Source: Gemmatimonadota bacterium | GTDB taxonomy: Bacteria; Gemmatimonadota; Gemmatimonadetes; Longimicrobiales; Gaopeijiaceae | Direction: 5' to 3' | NCBI GenBank assembly: GCA_002731735.1 | Contig: PCCM01000118.1 | Coordinates: 1 to 26,180, forward strand | DNA length: 26,180 nt | Shown: piece by piece, positions 15,267-24,147 of the stretch | How positions within the stretch are numbered: the stretch's first letter is position 1 | How the letters are laid out: the number at the start of each line of letters is the position of its first letter | Position numbers and translations under genes: made by a program | The notes under the pieces: model-generated | The model's database searches: none | What the model saw: the letters and a program-made list of their open reading frames with translations, nothing else | Told to the model about the DNA's origin: nothing

Positions 15267-15464
15267 ATGCCGAAGATGAAAACCAACCGGGGCGCGGCCA
15301 AACGTTTGCGCCGCACCGGCAAGGGTAAGATCAAGAGGATGAGGGCATACAAGAGCCACATCCTCAATAAGAAATCCACAAAAAGAAAGCGCCGTCTGCG
15401 GTCGGCTACATTGGTGAGTCCGGCGGACATGGGGCGCATGAAGCGACTCCTTCCAGGGTCGTAG
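15267..15464 (+). CDS. rpmI: 50S ribosomal protein L35
   Basis: L35 is a small basic protein of the large ribosomal subunit. The 65-residue sequence begins MPKMKTNRGAAKRLRRTGKG and contains the typical RAYKSHILNKKSTKRKRRLR stretch and a closing RMKRLLPG. AGGAG at 15253-15257 lies nine bases before the ATG. The 69-base gap after infC contains a direct repeat (AGCCGATC at 15196-15203 and 15213-15220) and a GGCCC/GGGCC hairpin. It is the middle gene of infC-rpmI-rplT. Confidence 0.98.
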   Translation: MPKMKTNRGAAKRLRRTGKGKIKRMRAYKSHILNKKSTKRKRRLRSATLVSPADMGRMKRLLPGS

Positions 15465-15482
15465 TGAAAAGGAGAAACTTCG

Positions 15483-15845
15483 ATGCCGAGAGCAACGTCA
15501 TCGCCCGCTCGCAATAAGCGGAAGAAAAAAATATTGAAGGCGGCCAAGGGGTACTTCGGCGGCCGTAAGAATCTCTACCGGACGGCGAAGGACGCCGTCG
15601 AGAAGGGTTGGCAACACGCTTACCGGGACCGCAAGAACAGGAAGCGCACGTTCCGTCGGCTCTGGATCACGCGGATCAATGCCGCGGCCAGAGAGAACGA
15701 GTTGTCCTACTCCAGATTCATGAACGGCCTCAAGCAGGCCGGTGTCGAGCTCGACCGAAAGGCCTTGGCCGACTTGGCCGTCCATAGTCCGGAGGCTTTC
15801 ACAGAGTTAGCGGACCGGGCCAAAGAGGGGCTCGGGGTCGGCTAA
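15483..15845 (+). CDS. rplT: 50S ribosomal protein L20
   Basis: L20 is an early-assembly 23S rRNA-binding protein and, in several bacteria, the autogenous repressor of the infC-rpmI-rplT operon. The 120-residue protein has the long basic N-terminal extension (SPARNKRKKKILKAAKGYFG), then HAYRDRKNRKRTFRRLWITR. The C-terminal RNA-binding domain has YSRFMNGLKQAGVELDRKAL and LADLAVHSPEAF. AAAAGGAG at 15467-15474 lies eight bases before the ATG. Length is typical. Confidence 0.98.
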   Translation: MPRATSSPARNKRKKKILKAAKGYFGGRKNLYRTAKDAVEKGWQHAYRDRKNRKRTFRRLWITRINAAARENELSYSRFMNGLKQAGVELDRKALADLAVHSPEAFTELADRAKEGLGVG

Positions 15846-15863
15846 CGCTCGCCGTCCACCCAG

Positions 15864-16931
15864 GTGACCCAAAAGAACCCCCTGATCCAAACGCTCCAGG
15901 AGCTTGAAACCGAGGCTCTTGATGCGATCCGGGCGGCTCTCGACGGCGAAGCGCTCGAGGTGTTGCGGGTCTCCTATCTGGGGCGTAAAGGTCGTGTTTC
16001 TGGGATCCTTCGTGGCCTTGGTGACCTGTCCGCGGACGAACGGCCGCCGGTGGGCGCCGAAGCGAATCGGGTCAAGGAGGTTCTCCAAGAGGCCCTCGAG
16101 GCTCGTGAGACCGAGGTGTCCGCGTCCCGTGAGGAGATCGGGGCGCCGGCCGAAGATCTGACACTTCCTGCGCGGCACCGATGGAGCGGGGGCGTGCATC
16201 CGGTCAATCAAGTCATCGACGAGATCTGGACCATCTTTCAATCGATGGGATTCGTGCGCGCCCGTGGGCCCGAGGCGGACACGGAGTGGTACAACTTCTT
16301 GGCGTTGAATACACCGCTCGACCATCCGGCTGTGGACGAGCAGGACACGTTCTATCTGAAGGACTTCGTTCTCCTTCGGAGCCACACGTCGCCCGTTCAG
16401 GTGCGGACGATGGAGAAACACGAGCCGCCCATCCGCATTCTGGCGCCCGGTATGGTTTACCGGAGGGACAGCTACGACGCCACGCACACACCGGCGTTCG
16501 CGCAGATCGAGGGGCTGGTCGTGGACGAGGGGATCACCTTCGTCGACTTCAAGGCCACTCTGGCCGAATTCGCCCGTCGCTTCTGGGGTCCCGGAACGAA
16601 AGTACGTTTTCGGCCGTCATTTTTTCCGTTCACCGAACCGAGTGCCGAGGTCGATGTGAAGCGGATGATCACGATGAAGGACGGGACGCGAGTCGAGTCG
16701 GACTGGATCGAGATCATGGGTGCGGGCATGGTGGATCCGAACGTGCTGGAGAACGTCGGTTACGACCCGGAGCACTACACGGGTTTCGCCTTCGGCATGG
16801 GCCCGGCGCGGATCGCTCTGCTCAAGTATGGTGTGCCCGACCTTCGCATGTTCTTTCAGAACGACGTCCGGTTTCTGTCGCAGTTCACATCTCAGTCCCT
16901 ATCGCAGCTCACAGACCGAGACGCACCGTGA
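15864..16931 (+). CDS. pheS: Phenylalanyl-tRNA synthetase alpha subunit
   Basis: PheS carries the catalytic class II core of the heterotetrameric PheRS. The 355-residue protein has an N-terminal coiled-coil arm (about residues 1-90) and then HPVNQVIDEIWTIFQSMGF. Motif 2 is RFRPSFFPFTEPSAEVDV and motif 3 is GFAFGMGPARIALLKYG, followed by DLRMFFQNDVRFL. The start is GTG at 15864, 18 bases after rplT. The ribosome binding site is poor, and no better in-frame start exists nearby. The stop overlaps the pheT start (GTGA), as expected for subunits made in equal amounts. Confidence 0.97.
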   Translation: MTQKNPLIQTLQELETEALDAIRAALDGEALEVLRVSYLGRKGRVSGILRGLGDLSADERPPVGAEANRVKEVLQEALEARETEVSASREEIGAPAEDLTLPARHRWSGGVHPVNQVIDEIWTIFQSMGFVRARGPEADTEWYNFLALNTPLDHPAVDEQDTFYLKDFVLLRSHTSPVQVRTMEKHEPPIRILAPGMVYRRDSYDATHTPAFAQIEGLVVDEGITFVDFKATLAEFARRFWGPGTKVRFRPSFFPFTEPSAEVDVKRMITMKDGTRVESDWIEIMGAGMVDPNVLENVGYDPEHYTGFAFGMGPARIALLKYGVPDLRMFFQNDVRFLSQFTSQSLSQLTDRDAP

Positions 16932-19369
16932 ACATCTCCTACGCCTGGCTCAAATCGGTCGCGCCTGGTCTGGGCGACAGCCCCGAGGAGCTTGCGGAAC
17001 GCCTCGCCCTTCTAGGGGCACCCGTCGAGGAGGTCACCCCGGTGTCCGCTGGACTCAAGGACGTGATCATCGGCGAGGTGAAGACGGTGAGTGGTCATCC
17101 CAATGCGGATCGTCTGTCGTTGTGCGAAGTCTTCAACGGCGAGGAAGTGGTCCAGGTCGTCTGTGGCGCCCCGGTCATCGAAGAAGGAGGATACTACCCG
17201 TTCGCCGCAGCTGGCGTGACACTTCCCGGGGGACTCGAGCTCAAGAGAGCCAAGATCCGAGGCGAGTACTCCAACGGCATGCTCTGTTCAGAGAAGGAGC
17301 TCGGCTTGGGCCGGGATCAATCGGGCATCATGCTCTTGTCCGGGGATGTCTCGGCGGGCCAATCGCTGATCGAGGCGCTCGGCCTCGACGATGTCCGGAT
17401 GGACGTGGAGGTGACGCCGAACCGGGGAGATTGGCTCTCGCACGTGGGGATCGCCAGGGAGGTGGCTCCGGACGGGGTCGCCGGCGTGGCTCTGCAAAGC
17501 ATTCCCGGGGCGAGCTCGCTCGACCTCGAGGTGAAGACTGGCGAGCACGATGTGTCCCATGGTGATGTGACCATCCGCATCGACGAGCCAGAGCTGTGTT
17601 ATCGGTTCCTCGGCGTGATCATTCGCGGGGTGAAGGTGGAGCCCTCGCCCCAGTGGATGGCGGCCCGCCTCCGGGCCGTCGGCCAGCAGACGATCAACAA
17701 TGTGGTCGATGCAACCAACTACGTGATGATGGAGATGGGCAGCCCCATGCACGCGTACGATCTGGGCACGCTGGAGGAGTCCAGCCTGATCGTGCGGAAG
17801 GCCACCGAGGGCGAGACCCTACAGACACTCGACGGACTCGATCACAAGTTCGATGCGGAGATGCTGTTGATAGGCGACACGGCGGTGGCACACGATATCG
17901 CGGGCATCATGGGGGGCATGCATTCCTCGGTCACTGAGGAGACGACCGACATCCTGATCGAGTGCGCCCTCTTCGAGCCGAAGTCGATCCGCCGGACCCG
18001 CCGCGCGCTCGGAATCTCTACAGAGGCAAGCTTCCGGTTCGAGCGGGGTGTGGATCCGGAAGGGCACCTCCCGGCGATGAAGCGCGTGTTGGAAGTCATC
18101 CTCGCAACCGCCGGCGGCGACGTTGATGGTCCGATCCTCGAGGTCCTGCCGCGGCCCTGGGAGCCGTCGACTTTGACGCTTCGGCCGACAAGGGTCGAGC
18201 AGGTGCTCGGAATCCCGTTCGAATCAGCCGAATTGAAGGCGTTGCTGACACCGCTCGGATTCACGGTCCAGAACGGGGGTGGAGAGGGCGGTGACCTGAG
18301 CGTCACTGTTCCTGGATACCGTAGCTACGATGTGACACGCGAGATCGACCTGATCGAAGAGATCACGCGGGCGCACGGCTACGATCGTTTTCCCGACGAC
18401 CTTGCCCCGGCGCGACCGACTACCGTCCCGGACCACCCGCTCTTCCAGCTCGAAGACCGTCTCCGGATCGTACTTTCGGGGGAGGGATTGTTCGAGGCGG
18501 CCAATCCGGCGTTCGCGTCAGAACATGAAGGAGAAGTGGAACTAAACAATCCTATCTCTTTAGAAGAAAGCAGATTACGATCCTCGTTGATTCCCGGTCT
18601 ACTCCGGAATGTAGAGTACAATTTCGCGCGGGGAGTGAGGGACGTGCGCCTGTTCGAACTCGGTACGGTGTTCCACGCCGCGGGGGCTGGGGAGCCACCG
18701 CGGGAGGACCTCCATGTTGCTTTTGCGGTTACGGGGCGCAGGGAACCCGAGCACTGGTCGAGAACCGGTGACGCGCTCGACTTCTGGAGCATAAAAGGCC
18801 TCGTGGAGACCGTGCTTTCGGTCTCGGGGTGGGATGACGCGTCCGAGGCCGAGGTAGAGGCCGGTGAGGTGGCAGGGGGGTCAGCTGGGGAGGCGGCCGG
18901 GAAGCTGTTTGTGCGTAGATCGTCGATCACGTTGATGGCTGACGGCACTCCGACTGGGGCCGCCGGGCAGGTTCGGCCGGACCGAGTCGACGCGCCCGCG
19001 TGGGCGGGGGCTATTTGGGCCATGGAGTTGACGCTGCCCGCCGAGCCGGCGGTTGAGGTTACCCCCGAGTATCGGCCGCTTTCGCCGTTCCCGGGCGTGG
19101 ATCGTGACCTGGCGTTGCTCGTACCCTATGATGTCTCCACTTCGACCGTGTCTCGCGCAATCCGCGATGCCGGCGGCGAACTCCTGGAGCAGGTCACGGT
19201 TTTCGATCTCTACCGGGGAGACGGCGTATCGGAGGGGCATCGTTCGTTGGCCTTTCGGCTCCGACTTCAGGCGCTGGACCGCACGTTGACGGACAAGGAA
19301 GTGGATCGGATGGTCAAGAAAATAATGAAACGTCTCGGGGAGGATCTGGGTGTCGAGCAGCGGCTCTAG
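16928..19369 (+). CDS. pheT: Phenylalanyl-tRNA synthetase beta subunit
   Basis: PheT is the tRNA-recognition and editing subunit of PheRS. Domains run in the usual order over 813 residues. The EMAP-like tRNA-binding domain covers about residues 40-150 (GEVKTVSGHPNADRLSLCEV, GMLCSEKELGLG). The B3/B4 editing domain covers about 225-365 (NNVVDATNYVMMEMGSPMHAYD, ASFRFERGVDPEG). B5 covers about 408-485, then the catalytic-like core. The C-terminal FDX-ACB anticodon domain covers about 715-813 (RPLSPFPGVDRDLALLVPYD). The start is GTG at 16928 and gives MNISYAWLK, a normal N-terminus. A short acidic Glu/Gly/Ala insertion near residues 639-658 (EAEVEAGEVAGGSAGEAAG) looks like a low-complexity loop extension. 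The 3' end overlaps the next gene by 20 bases. Confidence 0.97.
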   Translation: MNISYAWLKSVAPGLGDSPEELAERLALLGAPVEEVTPVSAGLKDVIIGEVKTVSGHPNADRLSLCEVFNGEEVVQVVCGAPVIEEGGYYPFAAAGVTLPGGLELKRAKIRGEYSNGMLCSEKELGLGRDQSGIMLLSGDVSAGQSLIEALGLDDVRMDVEVTPNRGDWLSHVGIAREVAPDGVAGVALQSIPGASSLDLEVKTGEHDVSHGDVTIRIDEPELCYRFLGVIIRGVKVEPSPQWMAARLRAVGQQTINNVVDATNYVMMEMGSPMHAYDLGTLEESSLIVRKATEGETLQTLDGLDHKFDAEMLLIGDTAVAHDIAGIMGGMHSSVTEETTDILIECALFEPKSIRRTRRALGISTEASFRFERGVDPEGHLPAMKRVLEVILATAGGDVDGPILEVLPRPWEPSTLTLRPTRVEQVLGIPFESAELKALLTPLGFTVQNGGGEGGDLSVTVPGYRSYDVTREIDLIEEITRAHGYDRFPDDLAPARPTTVPDHPLFQLEDRLRIVLSGEGLFEAANPAFASEHEGEVELNNPISLEESRLRSSLIPGLLRNVEYNFARGVRDVRLFELGTVFHAAGAGEPPREDLHVAFAVTGRREPEHWSRTGDALDFWSIKGLVETVLSVSGWDDASEAEVEAGEVAGGSAGEAAGKLFVRRSSITLMADGTPTGAAGQVRPDRVDAPAWAGAIWAMELTLPAEPAVEVTPEYRPLSPFPGVDRDLALLVPYDVSTSTVSRAIRDAGGELLEQVTVFDLYRGDGVSEGHRSLAFRLRLQALDRTLTDKEVDRMVKKIMKRLGEDLGVEQRL

Positions 19370-19676
19370 TAGACAACGCGTGTCGAAGGACGTAGCGCCA
19401 AGCAAGGCCGTCGAACGGCTGGAGAAAGCGGTGACCGCCGCGCTCGCGCGGGTTGTGCTACTCGAGGGCGAGGTCGTCCGGATGAACGCGCAGGGTGAAC
19501 AACTGGAGGGCCTGCTCAAAGGGGTGAGTTCGGGCGAAGGCGGGCCCCGCGAAATGATCGCCAAGCTGAACATTCTCGAAGAGGAAAACCGCGATCTTCG
19601 AAGACGCCTGGAGGAAGGGCGGGAGGGTGTGGCCCGACTCCTGTCTCAAGTCAAATTCCTGGAGGAGCACCCGTGA
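19350..19676 (+). CDS. Small coiled-coil protein upstream of zapA (ZapB-like?)
   Basis: I do not recognise this 108-residue protein as a named family. After a short Ser/Arg-rich start it is almost entirely helical. One coiled-coil segment covers about residues 20-57 (ERLEKAVTAALARVVLLEGE) and a second about 70-106 (LNILEEENRDLRRRLEEG), joined by a Gly-rich hinge. It has no membrane segment or catalytic motif. The GTG at 19350 has GGGGAGG six bases upstream and lies inside the end of pheT; an in-frame GTG at 19380 lacks a binding site. Its stop overlaps the zapA start by four bases. The coupling suggests a partner of ZapA or the division ring, similar in kind to ZapB, but this is inference from context and shape only. 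Confidence 0.8.
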   Translation: MSSSGSSRQRVSKDVAPSKAVERLEKAVTAALARVVLLEGEVVRMNAQGEQLEGLLKGVSSGEGGPREMIAKLNILEEENRDLRRRLEEGREGVARLLSQVKFLEEHP

Positions 19677-19972
19677 CGGACAACGCCAGAGAGGCGGTCA
19701 CCGTAAGGATCGCCGGTGAGGAGCACACGATTCGCTCGAACGCCGAGCCGGAGTACACGACGCGTTGCGCGGCGCATGTAGATCAGCGGATCCATCAAAT
19801 CAAGAAACAAGTCGGGCTCCTCGAAGGCCACAAGGTGGCCATCCTCGCCGCTCTTTCGATCACGGACGAGCTGTTTCAGGCGCTCGATACACAAGAAGAG
19901 AGCGGCTCCCAGATTACCGAGCGCGTCAACGCCCTCGCGGCTCGCCTAGAGGACGTAGTTTCCGACCGCTGA
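19673..19972 (+). CDS. zapA: Cell division protein ZapA
   Basis: ZapA binds FtsZ and promotes bundling of protofilaments at the division site. The 99-residue protein has the N-terminal globular part (VTVRIAGEEHTIRSNAEPEY) followed by AAHVDQRIHQIKK. A long C-terminal helix of about residues 50-98 would form the coiled-coil dimer/tetramer. Length and layout match ZapA. The GTG at 19673 overlaps the preceding gene's stop. The 105-base gap to rny holds a small TTGTC/GACAA hairpin and is too short for a 6S RNA gene, which often follows zapA in other bacteria. Confidence 0.88.
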   Translation: MTDNAREAVTVRIAGEEHTIRSNAEPEYTTRCAAHVDQRIHQIKKQVGLLEGHKVAILAALSITDELFQALDTQEESGSQITERVNALAARLEDVVSDR

Positions 19973-20077
19973 CCCGCCGCTCCTTGCGTCCGCGGGAGCC
20001 GCAATTCTATTGTCACTCACGACAACGTACGCTCACCCTTCGGATGTGTGTCTTTCGCGTCCGATTGGAGCCGATAA

Positions 20078-21649
20078 ATGGACCCGCTGGTTTATGGACC
20101 GGCGGCGGTTGTGGCGTTGCTCTTCGGAGCCGTGGGATATTTGGGCCGGGGCTTGGTCGAGCGATCACGTCAAAAAAAATCTGTAGCAGCCGCCGCGGAT
20201 GAGGCTTCCAGGATTTTGGGCCGTGCCAAGGAAGAGGCAAAAAGCCTCCGGACCGCCCGTGTGCTCGAAGGCAAAGAGGAGGCCATCCGCCTTCGAGAGT
20301 CCTGGGAGCAGGAGGAATCCAAGCACCGCAAGGAAGTCGAGAGGGCCGAAGAACGCCTCGCGGAGCGCTCGACTTCTATGGAACGCCGCTTCGACAACCT
20401 GAACGAGCGGGAGTCCGCTCAGGAGAAGCGAGCGAAGGAATTGGAGGCGGGCAACGAGGGACTCGCGGCCAAGACCCAGGACTTGGCGCAGGATCGAGAG
20501 CGGGTTCGCGAGAAACTTGAGTCCCTTGCGGGGATGTCCCAGCCCGAGGCCAAGAAAGAGCTTCTGGCAGATCTACAGGACGAGGCCCGGGCCGAAGCAG
20601 CCAATACACTTCGCGAAATCAAGGAAGAAGCCCAGCGCACTGCCGATGGCGAGGCCAAGAAGATTCTCGGTTTGGCCATCCAGCGTATGGCGGCCGATCA
20701 GACCGCCGAGATGACTGTTTCCGTCGTGCAGCTTCCCTCCGACGAAATGAAGGGCAGGATCATCGGCCGGGAGGGTCGGAATATCCGCGCTTTCGAGCAG
20801 GCCACCGGAATCGACGTCATCATCGACGACACACCCGAGGCCGTGGTCCTTTCCGGGTTCAACCCGGTGCGTCGAGAAGTGGCGCGCATCGCACTCGGAC
20901 GGCTGATCGAGGATGGCCGCATCCATCCGGGTCGCATCGAAGAGGTGGTCGAAAAGAGCCTGCAGGAGGTCGGGGAGTCCATGGCTCAAGCGGCTGAGGA
21001 GGTTCTGTACGAACTCGGTATCCACAACGTGCACCGGGAGATCGTCAAGACGCTCGGGCGTCTTAAATTCCGGACCTCCTACGGCCAGAATCAGCTTCAA
21101 CACGCCAAGGAAGTCGCTCAGCTAGCAGGGAGTATGGCCGCGGAGATGGGTCTCGACGTGCAAGCCGCGAAACGTGCCGGCGTGCTGCACGATGTCGGCA
21201 AAGGACTCACGCACGAGCACGAGGGCACACACGTCGAACTTGGGTACCGCCTGTGTAAGAAACACAACGAATCCGAGATTGTGCTCAACGCCATCAAGGC
21301 CCACCACGACGAAGAGCCCCATTACTTCCCGGAGACCTTCCTGGTCACGGCCGGGGACGCCATTTCGGGCTCACGTCCGGGGGCGCGCCGAGAGATGTTC
21401 GAGGGGTACGTCAAGCGCCTCGAAAAGCTCGAAGAGTTGGCGATGGAGCACCCGGGAGTCGAGCGCTGCTTCGCCATCCAGGCCGGTCGGGAAATCCGAG
21501 TGATGGTGGAGCCGGAGAAAGTGACCGACCAGGAGATGGCTCAAATTTCAGAGGTCGTGGCCCGCCGAATCGAAGGTGAGCTCCAATATCCAGGGCAAAT
21601 CAAGGTGGTCGTGATTCGCGAGACCCGCGCCGTCGATTTCGCACGGTGA
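20078..21649 (+). CDS. rny: Ribonuclease Y
   Basis: RNase Y is a membrane-anchored endoribonuclease that initiates mRNA decay in many bacteria lacking RNase E. The 523-residue protein has one N-terminal membrane helix (about residues 3-25). A long charged coiled coil (about 30-200) follows. The KH RNA-binding domain has GRIIGREGRNIRAFEQ near residue 226, and the HD domain carries the catalytic HDVGKG near residue 371 with HHDEEPHYFPE downstream. It ends VIRETRAVDFAR, a typical RNase Y terminus. The ATG at 20078 has TTGGAG seven bases upstream. zapA next to rny is a conserved pairing in several phyla. Confidence 0.97.
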   Translation: MDPLVYGPAAVVALLFGAVGYLGRGLVERSRQKKSVAAAADEASRILGRAKEEAKSLRTARVLEGKEEAIRLRESWEQEESKHRKEVERAEERLAERSTSMERRFDNLNERESAQEKRAKELEAGNEGLAAKTQDLAQDRERVREKLESLAGMSQPEAKKELLADLQDEARAEAANTLREIKEEAQRTADGEAKKILGLAIQRMAADQTAEMTVSVVQLPSDEMKGRIIGREGRNIRAFEQATGIDVIIDDTPEAVVLSGFNPVRREVARIALGRLIEDGRIHPGRIEEVVEKSLQEVGESMAQAAEEVLYELGIHNVHREIVKTLGRLKFRTSYGQNQLQHAKEVAQLAGSMAAEMGLDVQAAKRAGVLHDVGKGLTHEHEGTHVELGYRLCKKHNESEIVLNAIKAHHDEEPHYFPETFLVTAGDAISGSRPGARREMFEGYVKRLEKLEELAMEHPGVERCFAIQAGREIRVMVEPEKVTDQEMAQISEVVARRIEGELQYPGQIKVVVIRETRAVDFAR

Positions 21650-21680
21650 GTTGGTTTTGCACGTTGAATAGATTTAGCTG

Positions 21681-21752
21681 ATGAGTCTCTTTGACCCAAC
21701 GGGGAGCGACCTGCAAGAGAGCAGCCTGAACAGGAACCTGAATGTCTACTGA
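21681..21752 (+). CDS. Possible 23-codon upstream ORF overlapping the folD start
   Basis: ATG at 21681 opens a 23-codon frame (MSLFDPTGSDLQESSLNRNL then NVY) whose TGA at 21750-21752 lies just inside folD, so the two overlap by 11 bases in different frames. It could couple translation of folD to an upstream peptide. It has no good ribosome binding site, and an ORF this short can arise by chance, so I rate it low. Confidence 0.2.
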   Translation: MSLFDPTGSDLQESSLNRNLNVY

Positions 21753-22662
21753 ACTCATATCGGGGAAAGAGATGGCGGCCTCGATCCGCGAGGAGATCAA
21801 GGAGCGGGTCACCGGTCTCAAGGAGGACGGGCTCACGCCCGGCCTCGCCGTTGTCCTCCTGGGCGAAGATCCGGCGAGCCAGGTGTACGTCCGATCAAAG
21901 AACAAAGCCGCGACCGAGGCCGGCATCTACTCACGGCAGATCACGATGTCGGAGGACACGTCCGAGGACGAGCTTCTCGGGGTCGTGTCGGGTCTCAACG
22001 CTGATCCTGAGATCCACGGCATCCTGGTCCAGCTTCCGCTTCCGGATCAGATCGACGAAACCAATGTCCTCTCCGCGATCGATCCCGCAAAGGATGTCGA
22101 TGGCTTCCATCCCGTGAACGTGGGGCGGCTCGCCTCAGGCGACCCCAACGCGCTGGCGCCATGTACACCCGCGGGTGTGGTCGAGATGCTTCTGCGTAGT
22201 GGGAACGACCCAGCGGGGAAGCACGTGGTTGTGGTGGGACGTTCCAGCATCGTGGGACGGCCCATGGCCGCGCTCTTGCTTCGCAAGGGACCCGGAGGGA
22301 ACGCGACGGTGACCGTGGCGCACAGCGGTACGCCCGACCTCGGCGCCGTTACCCGCGAGGCGGACATCTTGATCGTGGCGATCGGGCAGCCCGATCTGAT
22401 CCGGGGTGACATGGTAAAACCCGGTGCCGTTGTCATCGACGTCGGTGTAAACCGAGTGGATGACGATACGCGCGATAGGGGTTACCGTCTGACGGGCGAC
22501 GTGGCGTTTGACGAGGTCAAGGAAGTGGCCTCCGCCATCAGTCCGGTTCCCGGCGGCGTCGGGCCGATGACGATCGCGATGTTGCTGTCCAATACGTTGG
22601 ATGCGGCCGTTGGGTCCCAGGCAGTGACGGCCCGTGAGTCAGTGAGCCATAGAGAGGGCTGA
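21742..22662 (+). CDS. folD: Bifunctional methylene-THF dehydrogenase/methenyl-THF cyclohydrolase FolD
   Basis: FolD interconverts methylene-, methenyl- and formyl-tetrahydrofolate for purine and formyl-Met-tRNA synthesis. The 306-residue protein has YVRSKNKA with the catalytic K53 (K54 in E. coli). It also has ILVQLPLPDQIDE, DVDGFHPVNVGRLA, PCTPAGVVEML, the NADP-binding GRSSIVGRPMAALLL and the closing SAISPVPGGVGPMTIAMLL. AGGAA lies five bases before the ATG. About 15 residues after the usual end are extra and unremarkable. It is followed eight bases later by xseA, a folD-xseA-xseB-ispA-dxs order found in many bacteria. Confidence 0.97.
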   Translation: MSTELISGKEMAASIREEIKERVTGLKEDGLTPGLAVVLLGEDPASQVYVRSKNKAATEAGIYSRQITMSEDTSEDELLGVVSGLNADPEIHGILVQLPLPDQIDETNVLSAIDPAKDVDGFHPVNVGRLASGDPNALAPCTPAGVVEMLLRSGNDPAGKHVVVVGRSSIVGRPMAALLLRKGPGGNATVTVAHSGTPDLGAVTREADILIVAIGQPDLIRGDMVKPGAVVIDVGVNRVDDDTRDRGYRLTGDVAFDEVKEVASAISPVPGGVGPMTIAMLLSNTLDAAVGSQAVTARESVSHREG

Positions 22663-22670
22663 GGGCGACA

Positions 22671-23867
22671 ATGACCGAACCTCGTGTCTGGAGCGTCACG
22701 CAGGTCAACCGAGCGGTGCGGGGCCTTCTCGAGGACACGATCGAGAGTCTCTGGATCGGCGGCGAGGTTGCCAACTGGACTCGAACTCGGTCCGGGCACT
22801 GCTATTTCACGCTCAAAGACGAGCAGTCGCAACTTCGCAGCGTGATGTTCAAGACCGAGGCGGAGACTCTTCCTGCCGATCCGGAAGAAGGCACGACCGT
22901 GAGGGCCTTCGGGGGTTTGACGCTGTACGAGGCGCGGGGAGAGTATCAGTTGGTCGTGCGGCGCCTCGAAGCCCAGGATGCCGAAGGGCTCTGGCGTCAG
23001 GCGTTCGAGCGCCTGCGTTTGAAGCTCGAGGCCGAGGGCTTGCTCGCGCCCGAGCGGAAGCGTGCGCTGCCGCGTTTTCCTAAGGCCGTCGGTGTGGTCA
23101 CCTCGCTGGTCGGTGCGGCGCTCGCCGACATCTTGACCGTGGTCCGCCGCCGAGCCCCCTGGACACGCGTGGTCGTGCGGGGTGCGCGTGTGCAGGGCGA
23201 GGGGTCGGGTGACGAAGTTGCCGAAGCGATTGCGGCTCTCGGTGGCAGTGGACTCGTGGACGTTTTGATCGTCGGGCGTGGTGGGGGATCGCTGGAGGAC
23301 CTCTGGGCATTCAACGAAGAGGTGGTGGCTCGTGCGATCGTGGCGTGTCCCGTCCCGGTGATCTCGGCCGTGGGGCACGAAGTCGATGTCACCATCTCCG
23401 ATTTGGTCGCAGACGTCCGGGCGCCTACACCATCTGCGGGCGCGGAAGCCGCTGTGGAGGACGGCGAGGGGTTGAGTGATGCATTGGGTGTCACCCGGAC
23501 CCGAATGAGTGGGGCGCTGCGAGCCATCACCTTTCGTCGGCGGGAGGTGCTCGGCGTGCGTCTAGGTCAACTCCGACGATCCGGCGTTGGCCTGGTACAG
23601 CCACGGCGCGAGGCGGTGAGTCGGACGGGAGACCGTATGGAATCGGCCGTCCGGGGGATTGCGACGCTTAAGAAAGCCCGCCTGACCGAGGTGGCCGGCA
23701 AGATGGATGTACTTTCACCGCTGGCGACACTCGGCCGCGGCTATGCCCTCCCGCAAGATGCATCAGGAAGGATTCTACGAACCGTCGAAGCGTTCGAAAA
23801 AGGCGACCGGTTCTCCCTTCGTGTCTCGGACGGATCGGTGCCGTGTGAAGTACGGAGTGGATCATGA
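22671..23867 (+). CDS. xseA: Exodeoxyribonuclease VII large subunit
   Basis: XseA is the catalytic subunit of exonuclease VII, which degrades single-stranded DNA to oligonucleotides. The 398-residue protein has an N-terminal OB-fold (about residues 3-105; VWSVTQVNRAV, LWIGGEVANW, SGHCYFTLKD). The catalytic domain has VGVVTSLVGAALADIL, then VGRGGGSLEDLWAFNEE near residue 200, then SAVGHEVDVTISDLVADVRA. The C-terminal coiled region ends with the conserved LGRGYAL. It is somewhat shorter than the E. coli protein, mainly in the coiled-coil part. GAGGG lies five bases before the ATG. Confidence 0.97.
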   Translation: MTEPRVWSVTQVNRAVRGLLEDTIESLWIGGEVANWTRTRSGHCYFTLKDEQSQLRSVMFKTEAETLPADPEEGTTVRAFGGLTLYEARGEYQLVVRRLEAQDAEGLWRQAFERLRLKLEAEGLLAPERKRALPRFPKAVGVVTSLVGAALADILTVVRRRAPWTRVVVRGARVQGEGSGDEVAEAIAALGGSGLVDVLIVGRGGGSLEDLWAFNEEVVARAIVACPVPVISAVGHEVDVTISDLVADVRAPTPSAGAEAAVEDGEGLSDALGVTRTRMSGALRAITFRRREVLGVRLGQLRRSGVGLVQPRREAVSRTGDRMESAVRGIATLKKARLTEVAGKMDVLSPLATLGRGYALPQDASGRILRTVEAFEKGDRFSLRVSDGSVPCEVRSGS

Positions 23868-23883
23868 TGAGGAGTAGGAGACC

Positions 23884-24147
23884 GTGACCAAGAAGACCGA
23901 GACGCCCGACGCGGGGGACCAGCATGCGCCTTCCTTGGAGGAGCGGCTCAAACGCCTCGAAGAGATCGTGCGATCCCTCGAAGCTGCCGACCTCGATATG
24001 GAAGGGGCACTGACGCTGTTCGAGGAGGGCGTCGAACATGTACGCGGAGCCGAAGAGACACTCCGTATCGCCGAGCTGAAGGTGGAAGAGCTTCTGGGCC
24101 CAGAGGAGGATCCGGTTGTCCGCCCGTTGGAGGAAGGTCCGGAGTGA
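23884..24147 (+). CDS. xseB: Exodeoxyribonuclease VII small subunit
   Basis: XseB wraps the XseA coiled coil to make active exonuclease VII. The 87-residue protein has the family core SLEERLKRLEEIVRSLEAAD followed by LDMEGALTLFEEGVEHV, with an acidic C-terminus. The GTG at 23884 follows GGAGTAGGAG, a strong purine tract (GGAG at nine bases). It overlaps ispA by four bases. Confidence 0.95.
   Translation: MTKKTETPDAGDQHAPSLEERLKRLEEIVRSLEAADLDMEGALTLFEEGVEHVRGAEETLRIAELKVEELLGPEEDPVVRPLEEGPE

Noticed and set aside
19973..20077. Possible 6S RNA after zapA
   Set aside because: The gap is only 105 bases and lacks the long central-bubble hairpin.
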